Below are positions 1-8,631 of a stretch of 64,000 nt of DNA, piece after piece. Made by a program: the position numbers and the translations under genes. Source of the DNA: Cohnella luojiensis. GTDB taxonomy: Bacteria; Bacillota; Bacilli; Paenibacillales; Paenibacillaceae. The stretch lies in assembly GCF_004564235.1 (NCBI RefSeq), contig NZ_SOMN01000029.1, positions 1 through 64,000 on the forward strand, read 5' to 3'. Numbering within the stretch: position 1 is the stretch's first letter; each line of letters begins with the position of its first letter. The notes below the pieces were generated by a model. That model was given only the letters and a program-made list of their open reading frames with translations. It did no database searches and had not been told where the DNA came from.

Positions 1-111
1 ATGGACCGAACGTATAGGTGTTCATGCGGGTTTCACGCACACCGTGATCGGGTTGGCGCAATCAATATCATGCGACAACCTATGGCAGATGGTAACAATC
101 TGTCAGCCTAA
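1..111 (+). pseudogene. tnpB: 3' end of IS200/IS605-family tnpB (partial at window edge)
   Basis: The first 36 codons read in frame to a stop at 109-111 and contain CSCGFHAHRDRVGAINI. This is the second half of the C-terminal zinc ribbon of TnpB, with a C-x-C pair followed by the conserved HRD...GAINI block. TnpB is the RNA-guided nuclease of IS605/IS607 elements and the ancestor of Cas12. The 5' part lies outside the window, so it cannot be said whether the gene is intact. The element's right end follows directly. Confidence 0.8.
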
Positions 112-242
112 GATGCTATACGCACTGTCTTAGGATTGGCTGATGGCACAGCCCCAAACTTAGCAGTTGTCCAAACTGGAAACAGACTGCGGACGTACCA
201 ACTAGCTAAGAATCCCACGGCTTTAGCCGTGTGGAGTGTCAA
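100..242 (+). ncRNA. Right end of the IS605-type element / putative omega-RNA scaffold
   Basis: In this family the guide RNA scaffold overlaps the 3' end of tnpB and ends at the element's right end. Here the stretch ends with a perfect hairpin (CACGGC, loop TTTA, GCCGTG at 216-231) followed by GGAGTGTCAA. That hairpin and tail are typical of IS605 right ends. The host gene resumes at about 243, so the bases just after 242 would act as the guide of any omega-RNA. The 5' boundary is a guess, and transcription is inferred. Confidence 0.6.
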
Positions 243-1024
243 AGTCCCCCCAATGTTCTGGCTCCCCGCTCGAATCGCTTTAGGGTTCAGAAAACCAAGA
301 AATCCGATATTCGGAATGGAACTAGCCGGTGAAGTTGAAGCAGTCGGCAAAGATGTAACACAGTTCAAGGCAGGCGACCAGGTTTTTGCATCGACGTTCA
401 AGGCGAAAATTGGTGCCCACGCCGAGTATAAATGTCTGCCCGAGGATGGGGCAGTGGTAACAAAACCGAATAATATGACCTATGAGGAAGCCGCTGCTCT
501 TTCTATTGGAGCAAATACCGCTCTGTTTTTCCTCAGAAGAGGCAACATCCATCCTGGAAAAAAGGTCCTCATCCATGGCGCTTCGGGTAGTGTAGGCACT
601 TTTGCGGTACAGCTTGCCAAGTACATTGGGGCGGAAGTGACTGGGGTATGCAGTACTGCGAATGTTGAAATGGTGAAAACTCTGGGAGCCGACAAGGTCA
701 TTGACTACACGCAAGAGGATTTTACGAAAAACGGCGAGACCTACGATATTTATTTTTGATACGGTAGGCAAGACTACGCGATCACAATGTAGAAGATCGC
801 TGAAGAACAACGGATATTATCTCAACGCCGTCATCGGCGGGACAGCAGTCCTACACAAAGAAGATCTGATTTTTCTCAAAGAGCTTACGGAGACGGGCCG
901 GCTGAAACCGGTTATTGATCGCTGCTATCCGCTGGAGCAAATGATAGAGGCGCACCGCTATGTCGATCAAGGTCACAAAAAAGGAAATGTGGTTATTACT
1001 TTGAGGCATAATAACAATATTTAA
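243..1024 (+). pseudogene. NAD(P)H:quinone oxidoreductase (zinc-less MDR family), disrupted
   Basis: The translation from about 244 ([19 protein letters not shown]) runs through the MDR motifs [12 protein letters not shown] and the nucleotide-binding [16 protein letters not shown], so the family is clear. The gene is broken in three ways. Its N-terminal ~50 codons are replaced by the IS605-type right end. Frame 1 ends at 757-759 after YDIYF, while the continuation DTVGK lies in another frame. The segment between the frameshift and EDLIFLKEL appears shorter than in intact homologues, suggesting an internal deletion. The C-terminus (YPLEQMIEAHRYVDQGHKKGNVVI) is intact. Confidence 0.85.
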
Positions 1025-1052
1025 CAAAACGTTGCGCATGACCGCTAAATAA

Positions 1053-1092
1053 GCCGGTAGCTGCTCGAAAGAGTGAGTCTACCGGCCTTTGT
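1053..1092. terminator. Probable terminator between convergent transcription units
   Basis: GCCGGTAG (1053-1060) pairs with CTACCGGC (1079-1086) and is followed on the plus strand by CTTTGTTT. It lies after the dead oxidoreductase and beyond the end of the convergent tct operon. Confidence 0.55.
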
Positions 1093-1136
1093 TTGTATGA
1101 ACAATCACAAGAATGTTTAAGCAGTGTTTATCTAGT

Positions 1137-1382
1137 TCAAACTTCAAACCGTACCGCGAGATCGTGCTTCTCAAATATCTCCTTCATGCCCTTTCTCGCT
1201 TCCGTTTCGTCGGGTCCATGAACATCAAGACGGTAAACGTCATCCCGTATCAGGGTTAAGGTCAAGCCGAGAATGCTTTTGACGTCGATGTATTTGTTGT
1301 CGGCGTGCAGAACGATGCTGGATTCATACCGGTTGGCTGTCCGGTTGATTTCGATAATGGCTGTGGTCGCGATTCCGCTCAT
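1137..1382 (-). CDS. HPr/Crh-like protein lacking the phosphorylatable histidine
   Basis: An 81-residue protein that aligns with HPr over ANRYESSIVLHADNKYIDVKSILGL. That covers the HPr strand with LEYNGK and the regulatory Ser46 region (KSIMG). Ser46 is kept in DVKSILG. The GIHARP active-site loop is replaced by GIATTA, so His15 is lost, as in Bacillus Crh. The first beta strand of canonical HPr also seems to be missing, because the protein starts at the equivalent of about residue 12. It is the last gene of the tricarboxylate/malate operon, 11 bp after the permease. By analogy with Crh it could be a Ser-phosphorylated corepressor of CcpA rather than a sugar phosphocarrier; that role is inferred. 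Confidence 0.7.
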   Translation of the reverse strand: MSGIATTAIIEINRTANRYESSIVLHADNKYIDVKSILGLTLTLIRDDVYRLDVHGPDETEARKGMKEIFEKHDLAVRFEV

Positions 1383-1393
1383 ACAAGCTCCTC

Positions 1394-2317
1394 CTACCAG
1401 AAGATTTTAGAAAGATAGACGACAACGGTCACCGTTATGGCGCTTAATAGGGTGGTTAGCAGTACAGCCTCCGCCGCATAATCAGGATCGTTGTCGTATT
1501 CCAGAGCAAACAATGCCGTGTTTCTGGAACATGGATAGGAGCTGGCGATGAACAGTGCCTGCGCGGTAACGCCCTCCAGACCCATGATCGTGATGATGAG
1601 CAAGGCCAGTGACGGTGAAACGAGCAATCGGCCAATCACGGTCAGCGTAAGCAGCAAGGAAGGCCGCCGGATTTTCAAATAAGCCACCTGAGCCCCCAAT
1701 GTAAACAAGGCGACAGCCAAAAAAGCGTTTGCCACGTTCTCGACCGGCTTCCAAATAAAGCCCGGTATCGCGACGCCCAATCCCTTCAGCGCCACCCCTG
1801 CCAGCAACGCGTACAAGATGGGCATTTTAACCATTTCGACAAAGGTCTTTACACCCTTCGCTTGAACGGAAATCGAGTTGAACAGCCCGTAGGTATGCGT
1901 AACCAGGTTCTGAAAAATCGTCACGATCACCTGGATCGACATACCCGCCGGATTGCCGGCAAATACGAGCTGGCTGACCGGCAAGCCGTAGTTGCCGGAA
2001 TTGTTCAGCACCACGCTGTTCTTGAAGGTTGAAGCCACCTTGCGGTCCAGTCCCGCCACTCGGGCGGCAATGTTGCCGACAACCATCAGACCTAAATTCT
2101 GAACGAGTAAAAATAGGATCAAATCCGCAAGCAAATCCCCTGCAATCTGGCTTTCGTAGATATTGACGAACGCCAGGGCGGGCATAAAAACGGAAGTAGT
2201 GAGCCTGGAGAGAGTCTTCATGTCAAACCGATACTTCCGGTGAAGCACCGCGCCCGCCGCGAGCATGGCGAATACGGGAAAAATCACCTGAAGCAGGATC
2301 AGAAACAAAACGTCCAT
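1394..2317 (-). CDS. Auxin efflux carrier (AEC) family transporter, malate-permease-like
   Basis: A 307-residue, strongly hydrophobic protein of the length usual for AEC permeases. It starts with a membrane segment (LFLILLQVIFPVFAMLAAGAVL) and has the family's central N-N-S-G-N-Y-G-LP motif (VVLNNSGNYGLPVSQL) in the first repeat. Its ATG overlaps the malic-enzyme stop by one base (TAATG), so the two are translationally coupled. Bacterial AEC members include malate permeases, and the neighbouring malic enzyme makes an organic-acid substrate likely. The exact substrate cannot be read from the sequence. Confidence 0.85.
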   Translation of the reverse strand: MDVLFLILLQVIFPVFAMLAAGAVLHRKYRFDMKTLSRLTTSVFMPALAFVNIYESQIAGDLLADLILFLLVQNLGLMVVGNIAARVAGLDRKVASTFKNSVVLNNSGNYGLPVSQLVFAGNPAGMSIQVIVTIFQNLVTHTYGLFNSISVQAKGVKTFVEMVKMPILYALLAGVALKGLGVAIPGFIWKPVENVANAFLAVALFTLGAQVAYLKIRRPSLLLTLTVIGRLLVSPSLALLIITIMGLEGVTAQALFIASSYPCSRNTALFALEYDNDPDYAAEAVLLTTLLSAITVTVVVYLSKIFW

Positions 2318-3723
2318 TACCGGAAATCCCGAGGGATTCTTCTGGCCACTCCGGTTTCGATCGCGGCCTGAATAACCGCCGCCCTGACCTTAACAACGAC
2401 CTCTTCATGAAAGACGCTGGGGATGATATACTGCTCATTCAGCTCTTCGGCTCCGACCGTGGAGGCGATCGCCTCCGCGGCGGCCAGCTTCATTCTTTCG
2501 TTGATCGTACGGGCGCGGCATTCCAAAGCGCCGCGAAAAATACCGGGGAAACACAGCACATTGTTGATTTGATTCGGATAATCGCTCCGGCCTGTCGCCA
2601 TTACGCGCACATACGGTTCCGCGGCTTCAGGTTCGATCTCCGGCTCCGGATTCGCCATCGCGAAGACGATCGGGTCCCGGGCCATTTTCTTCAAATCTTC
2701 AACTTTGAGCACGCCCGGGCCAGACAAGCCGACGAATACATCCGCATCCTCAAGCACTTCGGACAAGGACCCTTTGGAGCGATACGGATTGGAGTGGTCC
2801 GCGAGCCACTGCCACATCGGATTGGCATATTCCTCGCCTGCGGCAATCGCCCCCTGCCGGTCGACGGCAATCAAATTCGAAACGCCCGCAGCCAGCATCA
2901 TTTTCGAACAGGCCACTCCGGCCGCGCCTATGCCGACGACGACAACCTTGATGTCCTCCATCCTTTTGCCGACGATCTTCAGCGCATTCAGAAGACCCGC
3001 GAGCATGACAACGGCTGTGCCATGCTGATCGTCGTGAAACACGGGAATGTCGAGCTCGCGCTTCAGCCGTTCCTCGATTTCGAAGCAGCGGGGAGAACTG
3101 ATATCCTCCAGATTGATGCCTCCGAACCCGGGAGACATGTTTTTGACGGTGCGAATGATTTCTTCTGTATCCTTGGTCTGCAAGCAAATCGGAAAAGCAT
3201 CCACGCCGGCCAGCTGTTTGAACAGCATCGCCTTCCCTTCCATAACCGGCATCGCGGCGAATGGACCGATATCCCCCAAGCCTAGGACCGCGGTGCCGTC
3301 GCTGATGATGGCCACTGTGTTGCGCTTGATCGTGAGTGAGAACGCTTTGTTCTCATCCTGATGGATCGCCTTACACACCTTGGCTACGCCAGGCGTATAG
3401 ACATGGGACAAATCCTCCCGGTTTTTGACCGGCATTCGGGCTTGAATCTCGATTTTCCCGCCCAGATGGACAAGGAAGGTCCTGTCCGATACGTTGATGA
3501 CCTTCAAGCCGTCCAGGCTGGAGAGACGGTCCAGAAGCCTGGAGTTGCTGTCGTCGGGGATGTGAACCGTAATGTCTCGGATCGCGGAATCCTTGGCGGA
3601 ATGGATCACGTCGGTTGCTACGATATCCCCGCCCGACTCTCCGATTGCCACGGCTACTTCACCGAACGTGATTTTCGATTTCTGAATCTCCATCCGGATA
3701 ATGATGTTCGAACTTGTTGCCAC
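2317..3723 (-). CDS. NAD(P)-dependent malic enzyme with N-terminal ACT-like domain
   Basis: A 468-residue protein that decarboxylates malate to pyruvate. Residues ~1-85 look like an ACT-type regulatory domain. The catalytic region follows with YTPGVA, ISDGTAVLGLGDIGP, the metal/substrate site EDISSPRCFEIE, HDDQHGTA and the dinucleotide-binding VVVGIGAAG. FAMANPEPEIEPE and FPGIFRGALECRA are also typical. The ACT domain places it near the MleA/YqkJ-type enzymes of Firmicutes. It follows tctA by 38 bp and overlaps the AEC permease, so it probably metabolises the imported acid. NAD versus NADP preference was not determined. Confidence 0.93.
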   Translation of the reverse strand: MATSSNIIIRMEIQKSKITFGEVAVAIGESGGDIVATDVIHSAKDSAIRDITVHIPDDSNSRLLDRLSSLDGLKVINVSDRTFLVHLGGKIEIQARMPVKNREDLSHVYTPGVAKVCKAIHQDENKAFSLTIKRNTVAIISDGTAVLGLGDIGPFAAMPVMEGKAMLFKQLAGVDAFPICLQTKDTEEIIRTVKNMSPGFGGINLEDISSPRCFEIEERLKRELDIPVFHDDQHGTAVVMLAGLLNALKIVGKRMEDIKVVVVGIGAAGVACSKMMLAAGVSNLIAVDRQGAIAAGEEYANPMWQWLADHSNPYRSKGSLSEVLEDADVFVGLSGPGVLKVEDLKKMARDPIVFAMANPEPEIEPEAAEPYVRVMATGRSDYPNQINNVLCFPGIFRGALECRARTINERMKLAAAEAIASTVGAEELNEQYIIPSVFHEEVVVKVRAAVIQAAIETGVARRIPRDFR

Positions 3724-3761
3724 TTCGTATCTTCCCCTTCCGCATAGATGATGTTCAACGC

Positions 3762-5288
3762 TTACGCTTCCTCATTGACGAGGACCTTCTTGCCGCGCAT
3801 CTTGAGCAATAACGGAACAACGAGCCAGAGCACCGCAACTAGCAGGAACGCGGCCGACAAGGGCTTGGCGAGAAACACGGAGAAATCCCCGTTCGAGCCG
3901 GTCAACGCGCGCCGCATGTTGTTCTCAATCATCGGGCCCAGCACGAGTCCCAGCACAAGGGGAGCCAGCGGATAATCGTTCTTCGTTAGGAAATAACCCG
4001 CAATGCCGCAACCGATCAGGAGCAGCAGATCGAATGTCGTATACTGAACCGCATAGACGCCGAATACGGATATCGCGATGATGATGGGCAGCAAGTATCT
4101 CGGCGGCGTCTCGATGATTTTGGCAAACACTTTGACAAGCGGCATATTGAGGATCAGAAGCATCAGGTTGCCGATGAACATGCTGGCGATGAGTCCCCAG
4201 GCCACCTCGGGATGGTCGGCAAAAAGCAGCGGACCCGGTTGGACATTGTACATAATTAGCGCACCCATTAGGATGGCCGTGGTGCCCGAACCCGGAATGC
4301 CCAATGTGAGCAAGGGAACCATCGCGCCGCCTGAAGCCGCGTTGTTGGCCGATTCAGGTGCCGCTACGCCTTCGATGGCTCCTTTTCCGAACTTGGCAGG
4401 ATTCTTGCTAATCTTCTTCTCAATGATGTAACTGAAAAAAGAAGCAAGGGTAGCCCCCGCGCCGGGAAGCACGCCGATGAAGAAACCGAGAACCGAGCCG
4501 CGTGCGATCGGGCCTGCGCTGGCTTTCAGGTCCTGCCGGGTGGGCAGAACGCGCCCGACCTTGGCGATCTCGCCCGCCTGGTACTCCCGGTTAATGATCG
4601 TCTTGAACACCTCGCCAAGCGCGAACAAGCCGACGGCGATGGTTAGAAACTCCAAGCCTCCGTAAAGAATAGGAAAATCATAGGTAAACCGGGCCACGCC
4701 GGATACGTTGTCCATGCCGATCGTGGCAAGCAGCAACCCCATGACCGTCATGATCAGCGCCTTGGTCATGGATTTGCCGGCAAGGCCGCTGACCGCCGCC
4801 AGCCCGAGCAGCATCAGGGAGAAATACTCCGCGGGCCCGAACTTGATCGCAAGATTCGACAACGGTTCGGCCAGCAGCACCAGAGCCAGCAAAGAAAAGA
4901 TGCCGGCCGCGAAGGAACCGATGGCGGAAATGGACAAGGCCGCCCCCGCTCTTCCTTGTCTGGCCATCTGGTAACCGTCCAGCGTGGTCACGACCGAAGA
5001 GGATTCACCGGGTGTATTCAGCAAAATCGATGTTGTCGATCCGCCGTACATGGCGCCGTAATACACGCCTGCGAGCAGGATGATGGCGCTCGTCGCCGCG
5101 CTTGCGGGATCCTGGCCCCCGGTCATCGTGGCCGTCACGGGGATAAGAAGCGCTACCCCGCTCATCGGGCCGATCCCCGGCAATACGCCCACGGCGGTAC
5201 CGATCAGAACGCCGATGAAAGCGAACAGAAGGTTGTGCCACTGCAGCGCCGATGAGAAGCCGTCCGCCAAGAAGTTCAAAACACTCAT
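3762..5288 (-). CDS. tctA: Tripartite tricarboxylate transporter, large membrane subunit
   Basis: A 508-residue polytopic protein with the TctA hallmarks GVLPGIGPMSGVALLIPVT near the N-terminus, YGGSTTSILLNTPGE, and a second PGAGATLASFFSY / LGIPGSGTTAI pair. The family imports citrate, tricarballylate or related carboxylates using a periplasmic or lipoprotein receptor (TctC) and a small membrane subunit (TctB). Gene order is C-B-A on the minus strand, and tctB ends only 14 bp upstream. Confidence 0.95.
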   Translation of the reverse strand: MSVLNFLADGFSSALQWHNLLFAFIGVLIGTAVGVLPGIGPMSGVALLIPVTATMTGGQDPASAATSAIILLAGVYYGAMYGGSTTSILLNTPGESSSVVTTLDGYQMARQGRAGAALSISAIGSFAAGIFSLLALVLLAEPLSNLAIKFGPAEYFSLMLLGLAAVSGLAGKSMTKALIMTVMGLLLATIGMDNVSGVARFTYDFPILYGGLEFLTIAVGLFALGEVFKTIINREYQAGEIAKVGRVLPTRQDLKASAGPIARGSVLGFFIGVLPGAGATLASFFSYIIEKKISKNPAKFGKGAIEGVAAPESANNAASGGAMVPLLTLGIPGSGTTAILMGALIMYNVQPGPLLFADHPEVAWGLIASMFIGNLMLLILNMPLVKVFAKIIETPPRYLLPIIIAISVFGVYAVQYTTFDLLLLIGCGIAGYFLTKNDYPLAPLVLGLVLGPMIENNMRRALTGSNGDFSVFLAKPLSAAFLLVAVLWLVVPLLLKMRGKKVLVNEEA

Positions 5289-5302
5289 ACAATGGCCTCC
5301 TT

Positions 5303-5788
5303 CTAGCCCAGATTCATCCAGGATGGAAAACCGGGCAGGCTTCCCTCCAGAATTTTAACGAACAAATAGTAAACTCCGTAAGAGAAAACGGCGGATACGA
5401 TCAACGATACGAGCCACTTTCCTCTTTCGATGACTTGAAACGAGAACAACAGGAACAAGAAAGTGCCGATTACGTAACCGATGTCTTCCAGAAAATAGGC
5501 ATAAATCAGGGACGCGACCAATATTAGCAGAAACCGCTTGTAATCCGGATTGGATTTCTCTTCGGAAGCGGAAGTTTTCGTTTTCATCACTTCATAGAAC
5601 AACCGGATGCTGAGGAGGATCATAATGATGCCCAGCCCCATCGGAAAGATATCAGGGCCCACGTTGCTGCCGTAGGAGCTCTCGCTGATTTTCCGGCTTT
5701 CCCATACGAATGAAACGCCGATGAGCAGAAACACGGCACTCGCATAGCGGTCATACGCTTTGTTCACTTTCCTCACCCCATTGCTCAT
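5303..5788 (-). CDS. tctB: Tripartite tricarboxylate transporter, small membrane subunit
   Basis: A 161-residue protein with four predicted membrane segments (AVFLLIGVSFVW, IFPMGLGIIMILLSIRLF, FLLILVASLIYAYFLEDIGYVIGTFLFLLF, WLVSLIVSAVFSYGVYYLF). This is the usual TctB size and layout, with the common LEDIGYVIGTFLFL stretch. It lies between tctC and tctA. The sequence is divergent, as TctB proteins usually are, and the call leans partly on position. Confidence 0.9.
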   Translation of the reverse strand: MSNGVRKVNKAYDRYASAVFLLIGVSFVWESRKISESSYGSNVGPDIFPMGLGIIMILLSIRLFYEVMKTKTSASEEKSNPDYKRFLLILVASLIYAYFLEDIGYVIGTFLFLLFSFQVIERGKWLVSLIVSAVFSYGVYYLFVKILEGSLPGFPSWMNLG

Positions 5789-5796
5789 TCTGATTG

Positions 5797-5837
5797 GAAA
5801 AAATGACGAAGGGGGTACTTGGCGCCCGCCTTCGTCA
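5797..5837 (-). terminator. Internal terminator/attenuator between tctC and tctB
   Basis: On the minus strand TGACGAAGG (5837-5829) pairs with CCTTCGTCA (5812-5804) and is followed by a run of T. It sits just after the tctC stop, so part of the transcription would stop there. This would leave the binding protein more abundant than the membrane subunits, an arrangement common in binding-protein operons. Confidence 0.75.
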
Positions 5838-5860
5838 ATGCGATTGTTTGACGGCTTGCT

Positions 5861-6871
5861 TTATTTCGCCATGCCCAGTGCGGTCAGCATATCCTTGATC
5901 AGCACTTCTTGATCTTCGAGGAACTTGGTAAAGTCGGCGGATGCTCTGAATTCCGGTTCCCACGCGTTGGCTTGGAGCTCTTTCTTCCATTCCTCCGAAT
6001 CATTCAACGACTTTAACGTTTTCTCCCAATAAGCTTTCTCGTCGTCCGATATTTCTTTAGGTCCGAACACGCCGCGCCAAATGGTGAATTCCGCGTCGAT
6101 CCCCGACTCTTTGAGCGTCGGCACGTCTTTGAAATCGCCGGACAATCTTTCCGCGGAAGTGACCGCCAGCACTCTCACTTTACCGGCTTTGAGATACTCG
6201 GCCGCACTGGAGATGTCCGTTCCGATGACATCCGCATTGTTGCCGAGAAGCGCCGCGATGGCTTCCCCGCCGCCGTCATACGAGACGTACTTCACCGACT
6301 TCGGATCAACGCCGAATTTGTATGCCGGCAAGACGGAGATCAAATGGTCCATCGAACCGGGAGATGATCCGCCTGCAACCGTCACTTTCGTTGGATCCGC
6401 TTTCAGATCGTTCATCACGGCGTTGATGTCCGCATATTTGGAGTCCGCCTTTACGACGATGGCTCCATAGTCCTTGGTCAATTGCGCAAGCGGAGTCGTA
6501 TCCTTATAACCGTAAGGACTGTTTCCTTCCTTCTTAAGGTTGTTGATCAGGATCGGAGGAGAGCTCACGAACAGCTTATACGGATTCTTCTTATCCTGCG
6601 CGACGTATTCCGCCAAGAATACGGCCCCGCCTCCGCCAGGCTTGTTCTCTACGGTCATCGTCTGATCGACCAGTTTCGCCTCGGAGAGGACCTTGGTTAA
6701 AGAACGCGCCGTTTTATCCCAGCCTCCGCCCGCTCCGGAAGGCGCGACGACTACGATCGCTTTTGAAGGGTAGTCTCCCGATTTGCCGCCCGCGTCGCCG
6801 CAAGCCGTCAAGGTAACCGACGCCGCGATCGTCAATAGTCCCATTTTCAACTTCCAATTTTTAAATGCCAC
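5861..6871 (-). CDS. tctC: Tripartite tricarboxylate transporter substrate-binding lipoprotein
   Basis: A 336-residue lipoprotein with signal peptide and lipobox LTAC (Cys24). It then has the Bug/TctC-type start of the mature protein (YPSKAIVVVAPSGAGGGWDKTAR). The body contains VENKPGGGGAVFLAEYVAQ and the late segment RVLAVTSAERLSGDFKDVPTLKESG, both typical. It captures the carboxylate outside the membrane and delivers it to TctAB. It is the first gene of the operon and faces the divergent sensor kinase gene, which probably controls it. Confidence 0.93.
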   Translation of the reverse strand: MAFKNWKLKMGLLTIAASVTLTACGDAGGKSGDYPSKAIVVVAPSGAGGGWDKTARSLTKVLSEAKLVDQTMTVENKPGGGGAVFLAEYVAQDKKNPYKLFVSSPPILINNLKKEGNSPYGYKDTTPLAQLTKDYGAIVVKADSKYADINAVMNDLKADPTKVTVAGGSSPGSMDHLISVLPAYKFGVDPKSVKYVSYDGGGEAIAALLGNNADVIGTDISSAAEYLKAGKVRVLAVTSAERLSGDFKDVPTLKESGIDAEFTIWRGVFGPKEISDDEKAYWEKTLKSLNDSEEWKKELQANAWEPEFRASADFTKFLEDQEVLIKDMLTALGMAK

Positions 6872-6914
6872 GATCGTTCCCCCTTATGATATATTACCTA
6901 TAGTTCCAAATTGA

Positions 6915-6943
6915 TTGACAGCGCTTACACAATTCGATGGTAT
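6915..6943. promoter_or_regulatory. cre-like site overlapping a possible promoter in the tctC/kinase intergenic region
   Basis: TTGACAGCGCTTACAC (6915-6930) matches the CcpA operator (TGNAANCGNWNNCA) with one mismatch. Its TTGACA could also be a -35 box for the rightward kinase gene, with TGGTAT 17 bp further on. It lies between the two divergent units, so it could place both under carbon catabolite control. No experimental support. Confidence 0.4.
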
Positions 6944-7041
6944 CATAGTCCCAAGACTGCTGAATAGTTTGTGCGCATTAGTTGATTTAACGTCATTGCG
7001 TTCATTTTGTTCATAAAATTCATGAAGCGATGTGATCGAGC

Positions 7042-8631
7042 ATGCGACTGCAAACGAAGCTGATTCTCTTGATGTGCACGCTCACCTTCACTCTGATCGT
7101 TACGATGTCCCTCACTTTTCAGCAAATGTGGACTTCGACCTACAAGAACCAAGTCGGATCGAAAGCGCTTAATCTGGCGAAAACCGTCGCTTCGATTCCG
7201 GAGCTGAGGAAAGCCTTCGGCGATCCCGACCCGTCCCAAACTATCCAGCCGTTGGTCGAGGAGATCCGCAAGCAGACTGACGCCGAGTTTATCGTGGTCG
7301 GCAATCGCGACGAAATCAGGTATGCCCACCCCAATCCGTCGAGAATCGGACAAACGATGGTCGGGGGCGACAACGGACCCGTCTTTGAAGGAAAATCGAT
7401 CATCTCGGAAGCCACCGGCACCCTCGGCTTGTCGCTCCGGGGGAAAACCCCGATCTATGGCGATAACGGCGAAATCATCGGCGTTGTCTCCGTCGGTTTC
7501 CTCTTCGAGGACATCAACAAAGAAGCGATCCGTTTCCGCAATATCGTCATCGCGATCGCCTTTGCCGCCCTTCTGCTCAGCGCCGCCGGGGCTGTCTTTA
7601 TCGCGAACAAGGTGAAACGCTCCATCTTCGGGCTGGAGCCTGAAGATATCGGCCGATTGTATCAGGAGAAACAGGCCGTTCTGGAATCCATTCATGAAGG
7701 CATCATTGCGGTGAACGGCAAAGGGGTTATTACCCTTGTGAACCAGAATGCTCTAGGCCTGCTGGGAACGGATGACAAATCCAAAATCCTGGGTAGGCAC
7801 GTGCTCGACATCCTTCCCTACTCCACCCTGCCGGAAGTCATCCGGACCGGCGAAGCGGAATACGACAGCGAAGCGATCGTCGGCGGCCATGAGGTCGTGG
7901 TGAACCGCCTCCCGGTCAAGGGCCCTCATGGCAACGTGATCGGCGCCGTGTCGAGTTTCCGTAACAAATCCGAGCTGTACTTGATCACGCAGCAGCTTAG
8001 CCAGATGAGACAGTATGCCGACGGCTTGCGTGCCCAGACCCACGAATTTTCCAATAAGCTGCATACGATTTCCGGATTGATTCAACTCGAATCTTACCAG
8101 GAGGCCATCGAGTTCATCACCCGTGAATCCGATACGCAGATCGATTTGCTTAAGGTTATTCTGAAGGAAATCCCCGATCCGATCGTCGGCGGACTACTGC
8201 TCGGCAAAATCAACCGGGCGCGAGAGCTGAAAATACGCCTGAACATCGATGAGGGCAGCACGTTCAGCGACGTGCCGCCATGGATCGACCGCAACTCGCT
8301 GGTGACGATTCTGGGGAATTTGCTTGACAACGCGATGGAGGCGGTCATGGAGAAGGACGGCGAGAAGCTTGTCACCGTCCTGCTCACCGATTTGGGGCGG
8401 GACTTGATCATGGAAGTAGAAGATAATGGACCCGGCATTCGGGCGGAATGGTCCGAGCATATTTTCAGGGAAGGCTTCTCCACGAAAAACGAGCAAAAGC
8501 GCGGATTCGGCTTGGCCTTGGTCAAACAGGCTGTGGACCAGCTGGGCGGATCGATCGAGTTCCATTCCGGGCAAGCCGGCGGTACCCGCTTTTCCGTTGC
8601 CTTGCCGAAGACAAGGAGAGACGCGGAATGA
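7042..8631 (+). CDS. CitA/DcuS-type sensor histidine kinase for di/tricarboxylates
   Basis: A 529-residue kinase. Residues ~10-30 and ~170-190 are membrane segments around an extracytoplasmic PAS-like sensor that carries the family motif EIRYAHPNPSRIGQ. A cytoplasmic PAS domain follows (~215-320). The transmitter has the CitA/DcuS H-box RAQTHEFSNKLHTISGL, with His334 as phospho-acceptor, and an ATPase domain with N box, VEDNGPGI and GFGLAL. The ATGA overlap with the next gene couples it to its regulator. Being divergent from tctC, it probably senses the transported acid. Confidence 0.93.
   Translation: MRLQTKLILLMCTLTFTLIVTMSLTFQQMWTSTYKNQVGSKALNLAKTVASIPELRKAFGDPDPSQTIQPLVEEIRKQTDAEFIVVGNRDEIRYAHPNPSRIGQTMVGGDNGPVFEGKSIISEATGTLGLSLRGKTPIYGDNGEIIGVVSVGFLFEDINKEAIRFRNIVIAIAFAALLLSAAGAVFIANKVKRSIFGLEPEDIGRLYQEKQAVLESIHEGIIAVNGKGVITLVNQNALGLLGTDDKSKILGRHVLDILPYSTLPEVIRTGEAEYDSEAIVGGHEVVVNRLPVKGPHGNVIGAVSSFRNKSELYLITQQLSQMRQYADGLRAQTHEFSNKLHTISGLIQLESYQEAIEFITRESDTQIDLLKVILKEIPDPIVGGLLLGKINRARELKIRLNIDEGSTFSDVPPWIDRNSLVTILGNLLDNAMEAVMEKDGEKLVTVLLTDLGRDLIMEVEDNGPGIRAEWSEHIFREGFSTKNEQKRGFGLALVKQAVDQLGGSIEFHSGQAGGTRFSVALPKTRRDAE

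Noticed and set aside
2407..3285. A 292-codon frame opposite the malic enzyme gene
   Set aside because: Antisense shadow of a GC-rich gene, without motifs or ribosome binding site.
8448..8627. N-terminal extension of the CitB-type regulator
   Set aside because: It lies inside the kinase gene in another frame and precedes the standard receiver start at 8628.
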